Positions 15,461-24,225 of a DNA stretch of 64,000 nt are shown here, piece after piece. The stretch lies in assembly GCF_020515695.1 (NCBI RefSeq), contig NZ_JAIWJA010000010.1, forward strand, positions 1 to 64,000. The letters run 5' to 3'. Made by a program: the position numbers and the translations under genes. A model generated the notes under the pieces. The model saw only the letters and a list, made by a program, of their open reading frames with translations, was not told the origin of the DNA and did no database searches. Numbering within the stretch: the first letter of the stretch is position 1; every line of letters starts with the position of its first letter. The stretch comes from Pseudomonas sp. MWU16-30317. GTDB lineage: Bacteria > Pseudomonadota > Gammaproteobacteria > Pseudomonadales > Pseudomonadaceae.

Positions 15461-15493
15461 AAAAAGGGCGACTCGTTTGAGTCGCCCTTTTTT
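15461..15493 (+). terminator. Bidirectional intrinsic terminator between tal and rssC
   Basis: AAAAAGGGCGACTC and GAGTCGCCCTTTTTT form a long stem with a GTTT loop and T-tracts on both strands, serving tal on + and the rssBC unit on -. Confidence 0.92.
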
Positions 15494-15585
15494 ATGCGCA
15501 GCTGGGGGGTTAGTTCTGCTAACCACGCGAGCCGCTCGCTGGCCTGATGCTTTCTGGGGCAGAGCCTGGTCGCACAAGGAACGGG

Positions 15586-16068
15586 TCAGCTGCGCTCGAG
15601 GGCATTGACCAGGTCGTGGAAAGCTTCACGATTCGAATCGTTGAGGCCCATGAGGATTTTGTGCGCTTCGAGCACCTTGGCCTTGACGATATCCTCGGAC
15701 TGATCCTGGGACGGCAGGTCGGTCAGGCAGTCAGTGCAAGGGATCGGCCGATTGACGATGTTGAACACCTGATCGAAGCCCATGGAAGCCAGCAGGCGCG
15801 TGATGTCCTCGTGGGTCGTCACGACGGTGGGGAGCAAACCGACTTTCTGCCGCGAAAGGATCGACAGCTTGGCCAGCAAGCCAAGTGTGGTGCTGTCGAT
15901 ACTGCGGGTTTCGGTGAGATCGATGACGATCGCAGAGAAATTCAGGGCAGTGAAGATTTTTTCAATAGTCGCATCCAGCGCCGAACACAACGTCAGACGC
16001 ACTTCACCGACGAATTTCAGAACGAACGTACCATTCTGCTCGGCGAACTGGATTCTACCAGTACTCAT
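15586..16068 (-). CDS. rssC: STAS-domain anti-sigma factor antagonist RssC
   Basis: The 160-residue protein has an N-terminal STAS domain (about 1-105) with the expected phosphorylatable Ser in DLTETRSIDSTTLGLLAKL, and a C-terminal extension of about 55 residues containing two Cys (PCTDC). It is the partner of the PP2C-type response regulator upstream, whose stop overlaps its start as ATGA. In Pseudomonas the RssB/RssC pair is linked to control of sigma factor RpoS. The role is inferred from synteny and family. Confidence 0.85.
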   Translation of the reverse strand: MSTGRIQFAEQNGTFVLKFVGEVRLTLCSALDATIEKIFTALNFSAIVIDLTETRSIDSTTLGLLAKLSILSRQKVGLLPTVVTTHEDITRLLASMGFDQVFNIVNRPIPCTDCLTDLPSQDQSEDIVKAKVLEAHKILMGLNDSNREAFHDLVNALERS

Positions 16069-17249
16069 TCAAGGTTCCTGCTTAACACCAGGAGGGCGAT
16101 ATCGTCCGGCATCTCCCCCAGCGTGGCCAATCCAAACTTTTGACGTAACCCATCCAGGGAACCGCCTGCTGCTTTGACTATTTCAGGCAAGGCAGTCTCT
16201 TTGTCTTTGAGCGTTTCACCCGGCAAAAGATCCAGAATGCCATCAGACAGCAGCGTCAAGCTGAAACGTTCCGGCAACTCAATCACATGGTCAGTATAGG
16301 TGGCCTCGTCGAATAGACCGACCGGCAGGCCACGACCATCCAGGTACCGCGCCTGATCTTCAGTATAGAGCACGGGGAGCGGCAGATGGCCACCAATGCT
16401 GTACGTCAGGAGACCAGTATGCTCGTCAATCACGCCGCCGACCATGGTCACGTGCTTGCCAAGCTTACAATTGATCAGACCGCGGTTGATATGCCCAAGC
16501 ACATCCGACGGTTTGAACTCGGGCATGCTGCCCCCACGCCGCGATTCGAACATCAGCCGCGTGGTCATGAACTTCAACAGCACCGTGACGAAGGCCGATG
16601 AGGCGCCGTGCCCAGACACATCAGCCAGATAGAATGCTACGCGATGCTCGTCAACGCGAAAACAGTCGACGAAATCACCCGACAGGTACAGCGACGGAAT
16701 GATCTGGTGCTCGAACTTGAAGCCATCGGTGACCCACGGGTTGACCGGCAACATGTTCATCTGCACCTGCCGCCCGGCGTTCTGGTCCTCCTGCAACAGG
16801 TGCAGGCTTGCCTCGAGCTCGCGGTTGGCGGTTTCCAGTTTGTCGCGATAGCGCTGGTTTTCCAGCAGCAGGTGAGAACGATCCAGTGCCCGGCGAACCG
16901 AATGCTCCAGCACCGCCAGGTCTTCGAGCGGCTTGATCAAGTAATCGGCCGCACCCAGGCGCAACGCCTCGACCGCGTCGTTCATCACCCCTGCGCCCGA
17001 GAGCACGATCACTGGCGTCTGCGGCGAGCGCTCGGTGACCTGGCGAATCAACTCGAGCCCGCCCACCTGTGGCATGCGCAGGTCGCAGATCACGAGGTCG
17101 GGCTGCTTTTGCTCGAACACCTGAAGGCCCAACAGACCATTACTGGCCTGCAGGACACTGAAGCCGCTGTCTTCGAGGTAGGCTGCAAGGCTCTCGCGCA
17201 CTACATCGTCGTCATCGATTAACAGCAGCGTGGCACTGGTTTTCTGCAT
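16065..17249 (-). CDS. rssB: Response regulator with PP2C phosphatase output, RssB
   Basis: The 394-residue protein has an N-terminal receiver domain (about 1-125) with acidic pocket DDDD at 12-15, phosphoacceptor Asp56 (DLVICDLRMP) and switch Lys (AADYLIKPL). A coiled-coil linker (about 130-165) leads to a SpoIIE/PP2C phosphatase domain with metal-binding Asp in YLSGDFVDC and LADVSGHGASSAF. It would dephosphorylate the STAS protein encoded just downstream. In P. aeruginosa and P. fluorescens this gene is called rssB and acts on RpoS stability. The two genes form one operon. Confidence 0.88.
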   Translation of the reverse strand: MQKTSATLLLIDDDDVVRESLAAYLEDSGFSVLQASNGLLGLQVFEQKQPDLVICDLRMPQVGGLELIRQVTERSPQTPVIVLSGAGVMNDAVEALRLGAADYLIKPLEDLAVLEHSVRRALDRSHLLLENQRYRDKLETANRELEASLHLLQEDQNAGRQVQMNMLPVNPWVTDGFKFEHQIIPSLYLSGDFVDCFRVDEHRVAFYLADVSGHGASSAFVTVLLKFMTTRLMFESRRGGSMPEFKPSDVLGHINRGLINCKLGKHVTMVGGVIDEHTGLLTYSIGGHLPLPVLYTEDQARYLDGRGLPVGLFDEATYTDHVIELPERFSLTLLSDGILDLLPGETLKDKETALPEIVKAAGGSLDGLRQKFGLATLGEMPDDIALLVLSRNLE

Positions 17250-17523
17250 GTGGGCAAACGGCGCCAGAAATAGGTGGATGTAAAGGAGTTTAGCCTGGGC
17301 TGCACTCGCCTACTGGATTCGCTTCCAGCCTCTCTTATACTGGGTACAGCGGGATCACAATCCCAGCTGCGGCAAATATTAGAGGTGCCCTGTAAGGCGC
17401 AGACGGTACTCCCATCCGGCAGGGGTTTCAAGCTTGCACCGATGGTCGCCTGACGTCTTTACACGGCAAATGACCGGGAGTTATAAAAACCCCCTGAACA
17501 GCAACGATATGGAAGTATCAAGC

Positions 17524-17820
17524 ATGAGCCAGAGCGACAGGGATTACAGCGAAAAACGCGATTACATCCGCATGACAATCGATGCCAACGTCACATTGCA
17601 TTTCAAGGGGCTGGAGTTCAGCGGGGTGTGCATCGATCTGTCGAGCAATGGCATGCAGGTCAAATCCCGGTCGCAACTGACTGTGGGTGATGTACTGGCA
17701 GTTCATTTACCCTCCCCTACGCCGAACCTCGATCCGTACAACGTCGACGCCGAGGTGGTGCGCGTTGAAGACCTGGGCGACGGCGAGCAGATCCTTGGCT
17801 TGGCCACGGCGCCAGCCTGA
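17524..17820 (+). CDS. PilZ-domain protein
   Basis: This small (98-residue) PilZ protein has RDYIRM near its start and a core CIDLSSNGMQVKSRSQL, corresponding to the (D/N)xSxxG element of c-di-GMP receptors. The first half of the motif (RxxxR) is reduced to KRDYIR, so nucleotide binding is likely but not certain. I chose ATG 17524 because GGAAG sits 8 nt upstream; ATG 17509 lacks a ribosome-binding site. The gene is divergent from rssB and followed by an intrinsic terminator. Confidence 0.82.
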   Translation: MSQSDRDYSEKRDYIRMTIDANVTLHFKGLEFSGVCIDLSSNGMQVKSRSQLTVGDVLAVHLPSPTPNLDPYNVDAEVVRVEDLGDGEQILGLATAPA

Positions 17821-17831
17821 GCAACAGCCAC

Positions 17832-17860
17832 AAAAAAGGCGACCGATGGGTCGCCTTTTT
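17832..17860 (+). terminator. Bidirectional terminator between PilZ gene and mlaA
   Basis: AAAAAAGGCGACC-GAT-GGGTCGCCTTTTT makes a nearly perfect stem with A- and T-tracts on either side. It serves both convergent genes. Confidence 0.9.
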
Positions 17861-17874
17861 CGTATCAGGATAAA

Positions 17875-18585
17875 TCAGAAGTCGTCTTTGACCTGACCAT
17901 CCTTGACCTTGAACTCGCGGTTCTGCAGGAACGCATTGCGAACGAAGGTGTAGCGATCGCCATTGATCAGCTTCTCCGACGACAGCAGGTTCGCGCGGGT
18001 ATCGAGCAAGTTGATGCCGAACGCGGTGTTGCGCACCGGCACATCGTTCACGTAGCGATACGGAGCGGTGTAGGTGTCAGGGTACTTGGCGAAGGCGTCA
18101 CGCACAGTGCTCGGACCGAAGAACGGCAATACCAGGTACGGGCCGCTGCTCACGCCCCAGTAACCGAGGGTTTGACCGAAGTCTTCGTCATTGCGCTGCA
18201 GACCCATCTTGGTGCCGACATCGATGACGCCGAGCAAGCCGAAGGTGGTGTTGAAGATCAGGCGCGCGGTGTCGATACCGGCAGCGCGAGGCTTGGCCTG
18301 GAAGATATCGTTGGCCAGGTTGGTGACGTCACCGATGTTCTGGAAGAAATTGTGCACGCCGTCCTGAACGAACTGCGGGGTGATTTTCTGGTAGCCCTGA
18401 GCCAGAGGCTTGAGGGTATAGGTGTCGACGGTATCGTTGAACTTGAACACCGGGCGGTTGAAACCGGCCCAAGGATCAGGATTCACTTCATCTGCTGCTT
18501 GAGCCGCCACAGGCACCAGGAAAGCGGTTGCCAGAACACAGGCCATGGCCAATCGATCGAGGCTTGCCGAGCCGATCTTGCGCAT
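17875..18585 (-). CDS. mlaA: MlaA (VacJ) phospholipid-transport protein
   Basis: The 236-residue outer-membrane component of the Mla system removes misplaced phospholipids from the outer leaflet. A signal peptide (residues 1-27, ending VAAQA) precedes DPWAGFNRPVFKFNDTVD, the NFFQNIGDVTNLANDIFQ region and GYWGVSSGPYLVLPFFGPSTVRDA, all typical of MlaA. There is no Cys at the cleavage site, so it lacks the lipobox of E. coli MlaA. ATG 18585 is chosen because AGGGAG is 7 nt upstream; ATG 18591 is too close to it. Confidence 0.9.
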   Translation of the reverse strand: MRKIGSASLDRLAMACVLATAFLVPVAAQAADEVNPDPWAGFNRPVFKFNDTVDTYTLKPLAQGYQKITPQFVQDGVHNFFQNIGDVTNLANDIFQAKPRAAGIDTARLIFNTTFGLLGVIDVGTKMGLQRNDEDFGQTLGYWGVSSGPYLVLPFFGPSTVRDAFAKYPDTYTAPYRYVNDVPVRNTAFGINLLDTRANLLSSEKLINGDRYTFVRNAFLQNREFKVKDGQVKDDF

Positions 18586-18798
18586 ATACATACTCCCTTT
18601 AAAAACAATTGGCGGGCACGAAGGCCGGTTCGAAAAAAACCAAGTATAAGGCCACCTGAAACATTTTTGCGTATCAACAGTATGAATGATTGGTATCAAG
18701 CGCAGCGAGTGCGCATGGATTATGCTCAAGGGGTAACCATGGACCTTTGCAGCGGCGCTGCGGTCAATGGTTGTGCCTATCCTAGAAGGGAGATCCAC

Positions 18799-19065
18799 AT
18801 GCCTGCCGCACAACTGCAAGAACAATTGATCGCCCTGCGTGAACAGTTGGACCAGAACCCTACGCTGAGCCTGGATGAACGCGACCGCGTGCATGAATTG
18901 ATGCAACAGATCGAGAGCGAGATCGCTCTGGAAGAAGCCACTCAGGAACGACCAAGCATGGTCGACAGTATCAATGTCGCCGCCGAGACCTTCGAAGCCG
19001 AACATCCCACGGTGGCCGGGGTATTGCGCAATATTGCCGTGACATTGGGCAATATCGGAGTGTGA
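18799..19065 (+). CDS. DUF4404 family protein
   Basis: The 88-residue protein is mostly helical: a heptad-like first half (LQEQLIALREQLDQNPTLSLDERDRVHELMQQIESEI) and a second half with FEAEHPTVAGVLRNIAVTLGNIGV. It matches DUF4404, a small conserved family of unknown function. ATG 18799 is preceded by AAGGGAG. It is divergent from mlaA and followed by REP repeats. Confidence 0.8.
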   Translation: MPAAQLQEQLIALREQLDQNPTLSLDERDRVHELMQQIESEIALEEATQERPSMVDSINVAAETFEAEHPTVAGVLRNIAVTLGNIGV

Positions 19066-19082
19066 CCGATAACCCTTGCGAC

Positions 19083-19167
19083 GCCTTCGCGGGCAAGCCT
19101 TGCTCCCACAAGTGTACGACTACGTATCGGTTGACACTGTAGGAACGAAGCCTGCTCGCAAAGAGGC
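19083..19167. repeat. REP doublet (REPIN) between DUF4404 gene and queF
   Basis: Two inverted REP copies face each other: GCGGGCAAGCCTTGCTCC within 19083-19110 and a diverged reverse copy at 19138-19167. Such units, mobilised by RAYT proteins, are abundant between genes in P. putida and P. fluorescens. Confidence 0.8.
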
Positions 19168-19172
19168 TCTCA

Positions 19173-20003
19173 CTACTGACGCACCAACCGAACGTTACTC
19201 ACATCCAGCGCCTCGGTGCTGCGGTACGGATTGATATCCAGCCCACCCCGCCGCACATAACGTGCATACACCGTCAGCGACTGCGGCTTGAGCAAGCGCT
19301 GCAGGTCTAGAAAGATCCGCTCCACGCACTGCTCGTGGAAATCAGAATGCTGGCGAAAGCTCACCAGATACGCCAGCAGACTGGCATGGTCCAGTGCCGC
19401 TCCCTTGTAGGTCACCACCACGGTGCCCCAATCAGGCTGGCTGGTGACTGGGCAGTTGGACTTGAGCAGGTGGCTGTAGACACTCTCCTCTTCGACCCGC
19501 GCGGCATCGCAGCGCAGCAACTCCGGTTGCGGGTGCTCGTACTGGCTGACGCTGATATCCAGATCATCGATGCACACCCCCGGGAGCTTCGCCACCCCAT
19601 CCGCCTGCACGTCGTCCAGGCTGCGGATCCTCACGCCCACCGGTTTACCTGCGGCGGCCGACAGGTCCTTTTCCAGCACGACCCGCAGCTCGTCATTACT
19701 AGCGAACGGCGTCTGGTTCAACGAATTGAGATACAGCTTGAAGGATTTAGACTCGATGATGTTGGGTGAGTCCGCCGGGATGCTGAACTCGCCGATCGCC
19801 ACCACCGGCTTGCCGGAAGGCAGCAGCCAGGACAGCTCGAAACAATTCCAGAAGTCCACGCCCTGATACGGCAGGGTGTCGGCGGTCAAACCCAGTTCGG
19901 CCCATTTCGCCGCGCGTGGAATAGGGAACAGCAGCGATGGCGTGTACGTAGCGATGTACTCGCTGGACTTGCCCAGCGGAGAGTGTTCGGCGGCGGGGTG
20001 CAT
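19173..20003 (-). CDS. queF: NADPH-dependent 7-cyano-7-deazaguanine reductase QueF
   Basis: The 276-residue bimodular QueF reduces preQ0 to preQ1 in queuosine synthesis. The N-terminal half holds the NADPH motif ESKSFKLYLNSLNQT. The C-terminal half holds the catalytic Cys in LLKSNCPVTSQPDWG and the substrate Glu/His segment SFRQHSDFHEQCVERIF. Length and layout match the long proteobacterial form. Cytoplasmic and apparently monocistronic. Confidence 0.95.
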   Translation of the reverse strand: MHPAAEHSPLGKSSEYIATYTPSLLFPIPRAAKWAELGLTADTLPYQGVDFWNCFELSWLLPSGKPVVAIGEFSIPADSPNIIESKSFKLYLNSLNQTPFASNDELRVVLEKDLSAAAGKPVGVRIRSLDDVQADGVAKLPGVCIDDLDISVSQYEHPQPELLRCDAARVEEESVYSHLLKSNCPVTSQPDWGTVVVTYKGAALDHASLLAYLVSFRQHSDFHEQCVERIFLDLQRLLKPQSLTVYARYVRRGGLDINPYRSTEALDVSNVRLVRQ

Positions 20004-20083
20004 GGCAATAACCTGACTGAATAAACGCCGACAGTTTATCGGGTTTACGTGCCGGTTTCAGCGCCCATGGTCCGCCGGGGCGG

Positions 20084-20578
20084 TTATTTGTCGACTGTCA
20101 ACCGACCGACCATGCCGGCCTGGTAATGGCCGGGTTCGTTGCAGGCGAATTCCAGCGCGGTGGCGCGGGTAAAGGTCCAGGTCAGCTCGCCACTTTCACC
20201 CGGCTTGAGGGTGATGCTGTTGGCGTCGTGGTGCATGCCGGTCATGGCACCGTGGGCGTCCTTGTCGTGGACCATGGTCGCCATCGCAAGCATTTCCTTT
20301 TGATGACTGGCCTGCAGAGCGGCATCGCCCAGCGTGAACTCATGCACCACTGCGCCGGTGTTGGCCAGCTCGAAGCGCACCGTCTCGCCTGCTTTGATTT
20401 CCACGGCATTGGGGGAGAAGGACATGTCCGCCAGGGTTACCTTGACGGTGCGGGTGGCCTGGCTCGCCTTGGCGGCGTGGCCGAAGTCGAAGCTGGCCTC
20501 GTTGGCAACGGCGATGCCGCTGATGGCACTACCGGCCAGGGCCAGTGTGGCGATACTCAAGTGACGAATGAAGTTCAT
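20084..20578 (-). CDS. Periplasmic cupredoxin, CopI-like copper-resistance protein
   Basis: The 164-residue product has a signal peptide ending near GIAVANEA and a cupredoxin fold with type-1 copper ligands: His in GAVVHEFTLG, then Cys, His and Met in ACNEPGHYQAGM. A Met/His-rich insert (MVHDKDAHGAMTGMHHD) is typical of copper-handling proteins. It is divergent from copRS, so it probably binds periplasmic copper under CopR control. The ATG at 20578 gives the best signal peptide. Confidence 0.85.
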   Translation of the reverse strand: MNFIRHLSIATLALAGSAISGIAVANEASFDFGHAAKASQATRTVKVTLADMSFSPNAVEIKAGETVRFELANTGAVVHEFTLGDAALQASHQKEMLAMATMVHDKDAHGAMTGMHHDANSITLKPGESGELTWTFTRATALEFACNEPGHYQAGMVGRLTVDK

Positions 20579-20694
20579 GCTCGGTCCTCTCCAGATCCGT
20601 GGCAAAGCGGGTCCTGCCTTGGGGGTATTAGGCCCCTGGATGCAGGCTATGGGACACTGTAGGCCTGCGGCGCTGGCAGCGACCTGACACGCGC

Positions 20695-20710
20695 ATTACA
20701 ACTTTGTCAG
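20695..20710. promoter_or_regulatory. Candidate CopR operator between the cupredoxin gene and copR
   Basis: ATTACA-ACTT-TGTCAG matches one half of the known cop/cus box (ATTACA-N4-TGTAAT) exactly and the other half partly. It lies in the divergent region between copper-resistance genes, where such a box is expected. Confidence 0.5.
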
Positions 20711-20783
20711 CTAACCCGCCAGCCTCAGCGCACAGGGTATAAAGCCCATGCACTGCCCCTTGCCTGCCATCACCGAGCGCCAG

Positions 20784-21461
20784 ATGAAACTGTTGATCGT
20801 CGAAGACCAAGTCAAAACCGGACATTACCTGCGCCAAGGCCTGCAGGAAGCCGGTTATGCCGTCGAGCTGGTCAACGACGGCCTCAGCGGTCAGCACCTG
20901 GCGCTGAGTGGCGACTACAGCCTGCTGATCCTCGACGTGATGCTGCCGCAACGCGATGGCTGGCAGATCCTCCAGGCCGTGCGCGGCGCCGGGATGGACG
21001 TACCCGTGCTGTTTCTGACCGCCCGCGACAGCGTTGCCGATCGCGTGCATGGGCTGGAACTGGGCGCTGACGACTACCTGATCAAACCCTTCGCCTTCGC
21101 CGAACTGCTGGCACGGGTGCGCACGCTGCTGCGCCGTGGTGCCCAGCCCGCCCAGGAAACCAGCCTGGAAGTCGACGATCTGCGCCTGGACCTGATTCGC
21201 CGCCGCGTCGAGCGCGGCCGCCAGCGAATCGACCTTACCGCCAAGGAATTCGCGCTGCTGGAGCTGCTCATGCGCCGCCGCGGTGAGGTACTGCCCAAGT
21301 CGCTGATCGCCTCCCAGGTGTGGGACATCAATTTCGACAGCGACACCAACGTCATCGAGGTCGCCATCCGCCGCCTGCGCCTGAAGATCGATGACGAGCA
21401 CCCGGAAAAACTGATTCATACCGTACGCGGCATGGGCTACGTGCTGGAGGCCCGGCATTGA
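20784..21461 (+). CDS. copR: Heavy-metal response regulator CopR
   Basis: The 225-residue OmpR/PhoB-type regulator has a receiver domain with Asp51 as phosphoacceptor (LLILDVMLPQRDG) and Lys in DDYLIKPFAF. The C-terminal winged helix contains EFALLELLMRRRGEVLPKSLIASQVWDINFDSDTNVIEVAIRRLRLKID in outline, as in CopR/CusR. It activates copper-resistance genes when phosphorylated by the kinase encoded downstream. I use ATG 20784, where the conserved MKLLIVED begins. The stop overlaps the kinase start. Confidence 0.88.
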   Translation: MKLLIVEDQVKTGHYLRQGLQEAGYAVELVNDGLSGQHLALSGDYSLLILDVMLPQRDGWQILQAVRGAGMDVPVLFLTARDSVADRVHGLELGADDYLIKPFAFAELLARVRTLLRRGAQPAQETSLEVDDLRLDLIRRRVERGRQRIDLTAKEFALLELLMRRRGEVLPKSLIASQVWDINFDSDTNVIEVAIRRLRLKIDDEHPEKLIHTVRGMGYVLEARH

Positions 21462-22834
21462 AACTGTCGCTGAGTGCGCGCCTGGCGCTGTTATTCGCCG
21501 CCTGCACCGCGCTGGTGTCGCTGGTGGCGGGGCTGCTGTTCAATGCCGCCAGCGAGGCACACTTTCTCGAGCTCGATCAGCAGTTGCTGGATAGCCGCAT
21601 GGCCAGCCTGCGTGGGGTATTGGTGGGCGTCGAGGACCAAGCGAGCTTCGAGGCGCGGCGCTCGATACTGCAGCTCGAACTGGCGCGGCAACCCGATGAG
21701 GGTTTGCGCGTCTTTGCGGCCAATGGTGCATCAGACGGCGCGGCAGACAGCGCCGAATGGTTCAACAGCCGCCCCGCCCTCCCCGCCGCCGCGCCAACCG
21801 CCGGGCTGGAGACGTTGCACACCGGCCATGGCGAATTTCGCACCTACAGCGCGCCTCTTGATCCACGACGGCCTAAGTCCCCGCGCCTCACCCTGCTGCT
21901 CGACATCACTCACCACCAGCACTTTTTGCAGCGCATGCAAGGGCTGATCTGGCTGACCGTGGGGCTCTCGGCACTGGCCACCGCCTTGCTCGGGGCCTGG
22001 GCCGCGCGCCTGAGCCTGCGGCCGTTGCGGCGCATGACCGAACTGGCCGCGGGAGTATCGGCGCAATCGCTGACCACGCGCTTGCCGATGCAGGGGCTGC
22101 CACCGGAACTGGCCGATCTCGGCCAGTCGCTGAATGCCATGCTTGCCCGGCTCGATGACGCCTTTACGCGGCTGTCGGCGTTCTCGGCCGATATCGCCCA
22201 CGAGCTGCGCACGCCGCTGTCCAATCTGCTTACCCACACGCAAGTCACCCTTACCCGCCCACGCTCGGCAGCCGACTACGAAGAGGCCCTGCACAGCAAT
22301 CTCGAAGACCTGCAATGGATGGCGCAACTGGTCAACGACATGCTCTACCTGGCCAAGGCAGAACACGGGTTGATGCCGGCCGGGCGTGAGCCGCTGAGCT
22401 TGGCGAACGAGGTGGATGGCTTGCTGGAGTTTTTTGCCCCACTGGCTGAAGAGGCCGGGGTGCGGCTGTTACGTCAGGGGGATGCCGACGTGCAAGGCGA
22501 TCGCGGCATGCTGCGCCGGGCGCTGTCCAACCTGCTGGCTAATGCACTGCGCTTCACGTCGGTAGAGGGGCAAGTGCGCATATCACTGACGCACAGTGAT
22601 GGGCAGGTGATTATCGAAGTCGCCAATCAGGGTGAAGCCATCCCGGAGCCTGCGTTGGCGCGATTGTTCGATCGCTTCTACCGTGCCGACTCTGCCCGCA
22701 GTGCCAGCCAAAGCGAGCATGCTGGCCTGGGACTGGCAATCACTCGATCCATCGTCCGCGCCCACGGCGGCAGTATCACCTGCAAGTGCACCGATGGGTG
22801 GACGCGATTCAAGGTGCTGCTACCCATCGGCTGA
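21458..22834 (+). CDS. copS: Heavy-metal sensor histidine kinase CopS
   Basis: The 458-residue kinase has a transmembrane segment at residues 7-29, a periplasmic sensor region, and a second segment around 163-185. A HAMP domain follows, then the H-box DIAHELRTPLSN and the ATPase motifs (LSNLLANALRFT, GLGLAITRSIVRAHGG). It matches CusS/CopS-type metal sensors. The TTG at 21458 overlaps the copR stop, giving strong coupling. It probably senses periplasmic copper. Confidence 0.87.
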   Translation: MKLSLSARLALLFAACTALVSLVAGLLFNAASEAHFLELDQQLLDSRMASLRGVLVGVEDQASFEARRSILQLELARQPDEGLRVFAANGASDGAADSAEWFNSRPALPAAAPTAGLETLHTGHGEFRTYSAPLDPRRPKSPRLTLLLDITHHQHFLQRMQGLIWLTVGLSALATALLGAWAARLSLRPLRRMTELAAGVSAQSLTTRLPMQGLPPELADLGQSLNAMLARLDDAFTRLSAFSADIAHELRTPLSNLLTHTQVTLTRPRSAADYEEALHSNLEDLQWMAQLVNDMLYLAKAEHGLMPAGREPLSLANEVDGLLEFFAPLAEEAGVRLLRQGDADVQGDRGMLRRALSNLLANALRFTSVEGQVRISLTHSDGQVIIEVANQGEAIPEPALARLFDRFYRADSARSASQSEHAGLGLAITRSIVRAHGGSITCKCTDGWTRFKVLLPIG

Positions 22835-22913
22835 TGATCCGCGCACCTTGTAACGCTCTCGCGAGCCTCTTCGGCGCCGAACGCCAGCGCAAGAGCACCC
22901 GGTCATTCGGCGA

Positions 22914-24158
22914 TTACTCGTACCGCAGCGCGTGCGCCGGCTCGACCTGGGATGCACGCCACGCAGGATAGATAGTCGCCAGAAAGCTCATGATCAAACC
23001 GGCCGAGCAAATCAACGCCACGTCACTCCATTCCAGTTGCGACGGCAAGTTGCTGATGAAGTACACGTCCGACGTGAAGATATGCTGTCCGGTGACGCGC
23101 TCGACCCAGCCGACCATGGCGCTGACGTTGATCGCCGCGATCACCCCCAGCACGCCGCCGATCACCGTCCCCACCACACCGATCACCGTGCCCTGAACCA
23201 TGAACACGCCCATGATCTGCCGCGGCGTGGCGCCAATGGTACGCAGGATGGCGATGTCTGCGCCCTTGTCGTTCACCACCATGATCAAGGTGGCAATGAT
23301 GTTGAACGCCGCCACCGCGACGATCATCAACAGCAGCAGGCCGATCATGGTCTTTTCCATTTTCATGGCGCTGAACAGGCTGCCTTGGGTGTGGGTCCAG
23401 TCATCGGCCTGATAACCGGCGCCCAGGCTGGCAGCGATGGTCTTGGAGACCTCTGGTGCGGCGTACAGATCCTTCAGCTTGAGTCGAACGCTTTGCACCT
23501 GATTCGGCTGCCAGCGCTGCATGGTCGCCGCATCGGCGACGTTGATCAGGGCCATGCTGCTGTCCAGCTCGGCGCCGACCTTGAACACGCCCACCACCGT
23601 CAGGCGTTGCAGACGCGGGGTGATGCCGCCGGGCGCGGAACTGATCTCAGGCACGATCAGGGTGAACTTGTCACCCACCGTCAAGCCGAAACGCCGCGCG
23701 GTGATATCGCCGACCACTACACCAAACTCGCCAGGGCGCAGGTCCTGCAGGTTGCCGCGGGTTATGTGCTGCGCGACGATCGACACCTTGCCTTCCTGGG
23801 CTGGGTCGACGCCGCTGATCTGGATCGGCTGCATGGCGCCGCGAAACGAAATCATCCCGTCCATCTCGGTGAACGGCACCGCAGCCAGCACTTGCGGGTT
23901 TTTCAGCGCGGCATCGGCGGCCGGACGCCAGTCGTCCAACGGCTGGGTGCCGACGATCATGGCATGGGGCACCATGCCGAGGATGCGATCACTCATCTCG
24001 CGCTGGAAGCCGTTCATCACTGACAGCACCACGATCATCGCCAGGACGCCCAGGCCCAGGCCGATCATCGAGGTCATGGAAATGAACGAGATGAAATGGT
24101 TGCGGCGCTTGGCGCGGGTGTAGCGCGCGCCGATGAAGATCGATAAGGGTCTGAACAT
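22914..24158 (-). CDS. lolE: Lipoprotein-releasing permease LolE
   Basis: The 414-residue inner-membrane subunit of LolCDE releases lipoproteins from the inner membrane to LolA. Four transmembrane segments are visible: one at about residues 25-50, then a large periplasmic domain, then three after residue 270 (MIGLLLLMIVAVAAFNIIATL; VMVVGTVIG-like; LICSAGLIMSFLATIYPAW). It ends with ASQVEPAHALRYE, nearly the same as lolC. The C/E naming follows gene order and is not certain. ATG 24158 begins the conserved MFRPLSIFIGARYTRAKRRN. Confidence 0.9.
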   Translation of the reverse strand: MFRPLSIFIGARYTRAKRRNHFISFISMTSMIGLGLGVLAMIVVLSVMNGFQREMSDRILGMVPHAMIVGTQPLDDWRPAADAALKNPQVLAAVPFTEMDGMISFRGAMQPIQISGVDPAQEGKVSIVAQHITRGNLQDLRPGEFGVVVGDITARRFGLTVGDKFTLIVPEISSAPGGITPRLQRLTVVGVFKVGAELDSSMALINVADAATMQRWQPNQVQSVRLKLKDLYAAPEVSKTIAASLGAGYQADDWTHTQGSLFSAMKMEKTMIGLLLLMIVAVAAFNIIATLIMVVNDKGADIAILRTIGATPRQIMGVFMVQGTVIGVVGTVIGGVLGVIAAINVSAMVGWVERVTGQHIFTSDVYFISNLPSQLEWSDVALICSAGLIMSFLATIYPAWRASQVEPAHALRYE

Positions 24159-24225
24159 GAACGCACCGTGACAAAAAGAGTGGAGCAGGCGCGCCACCGA
24201 CCAGCGGCGCGCCAGGCGAAGCCGA

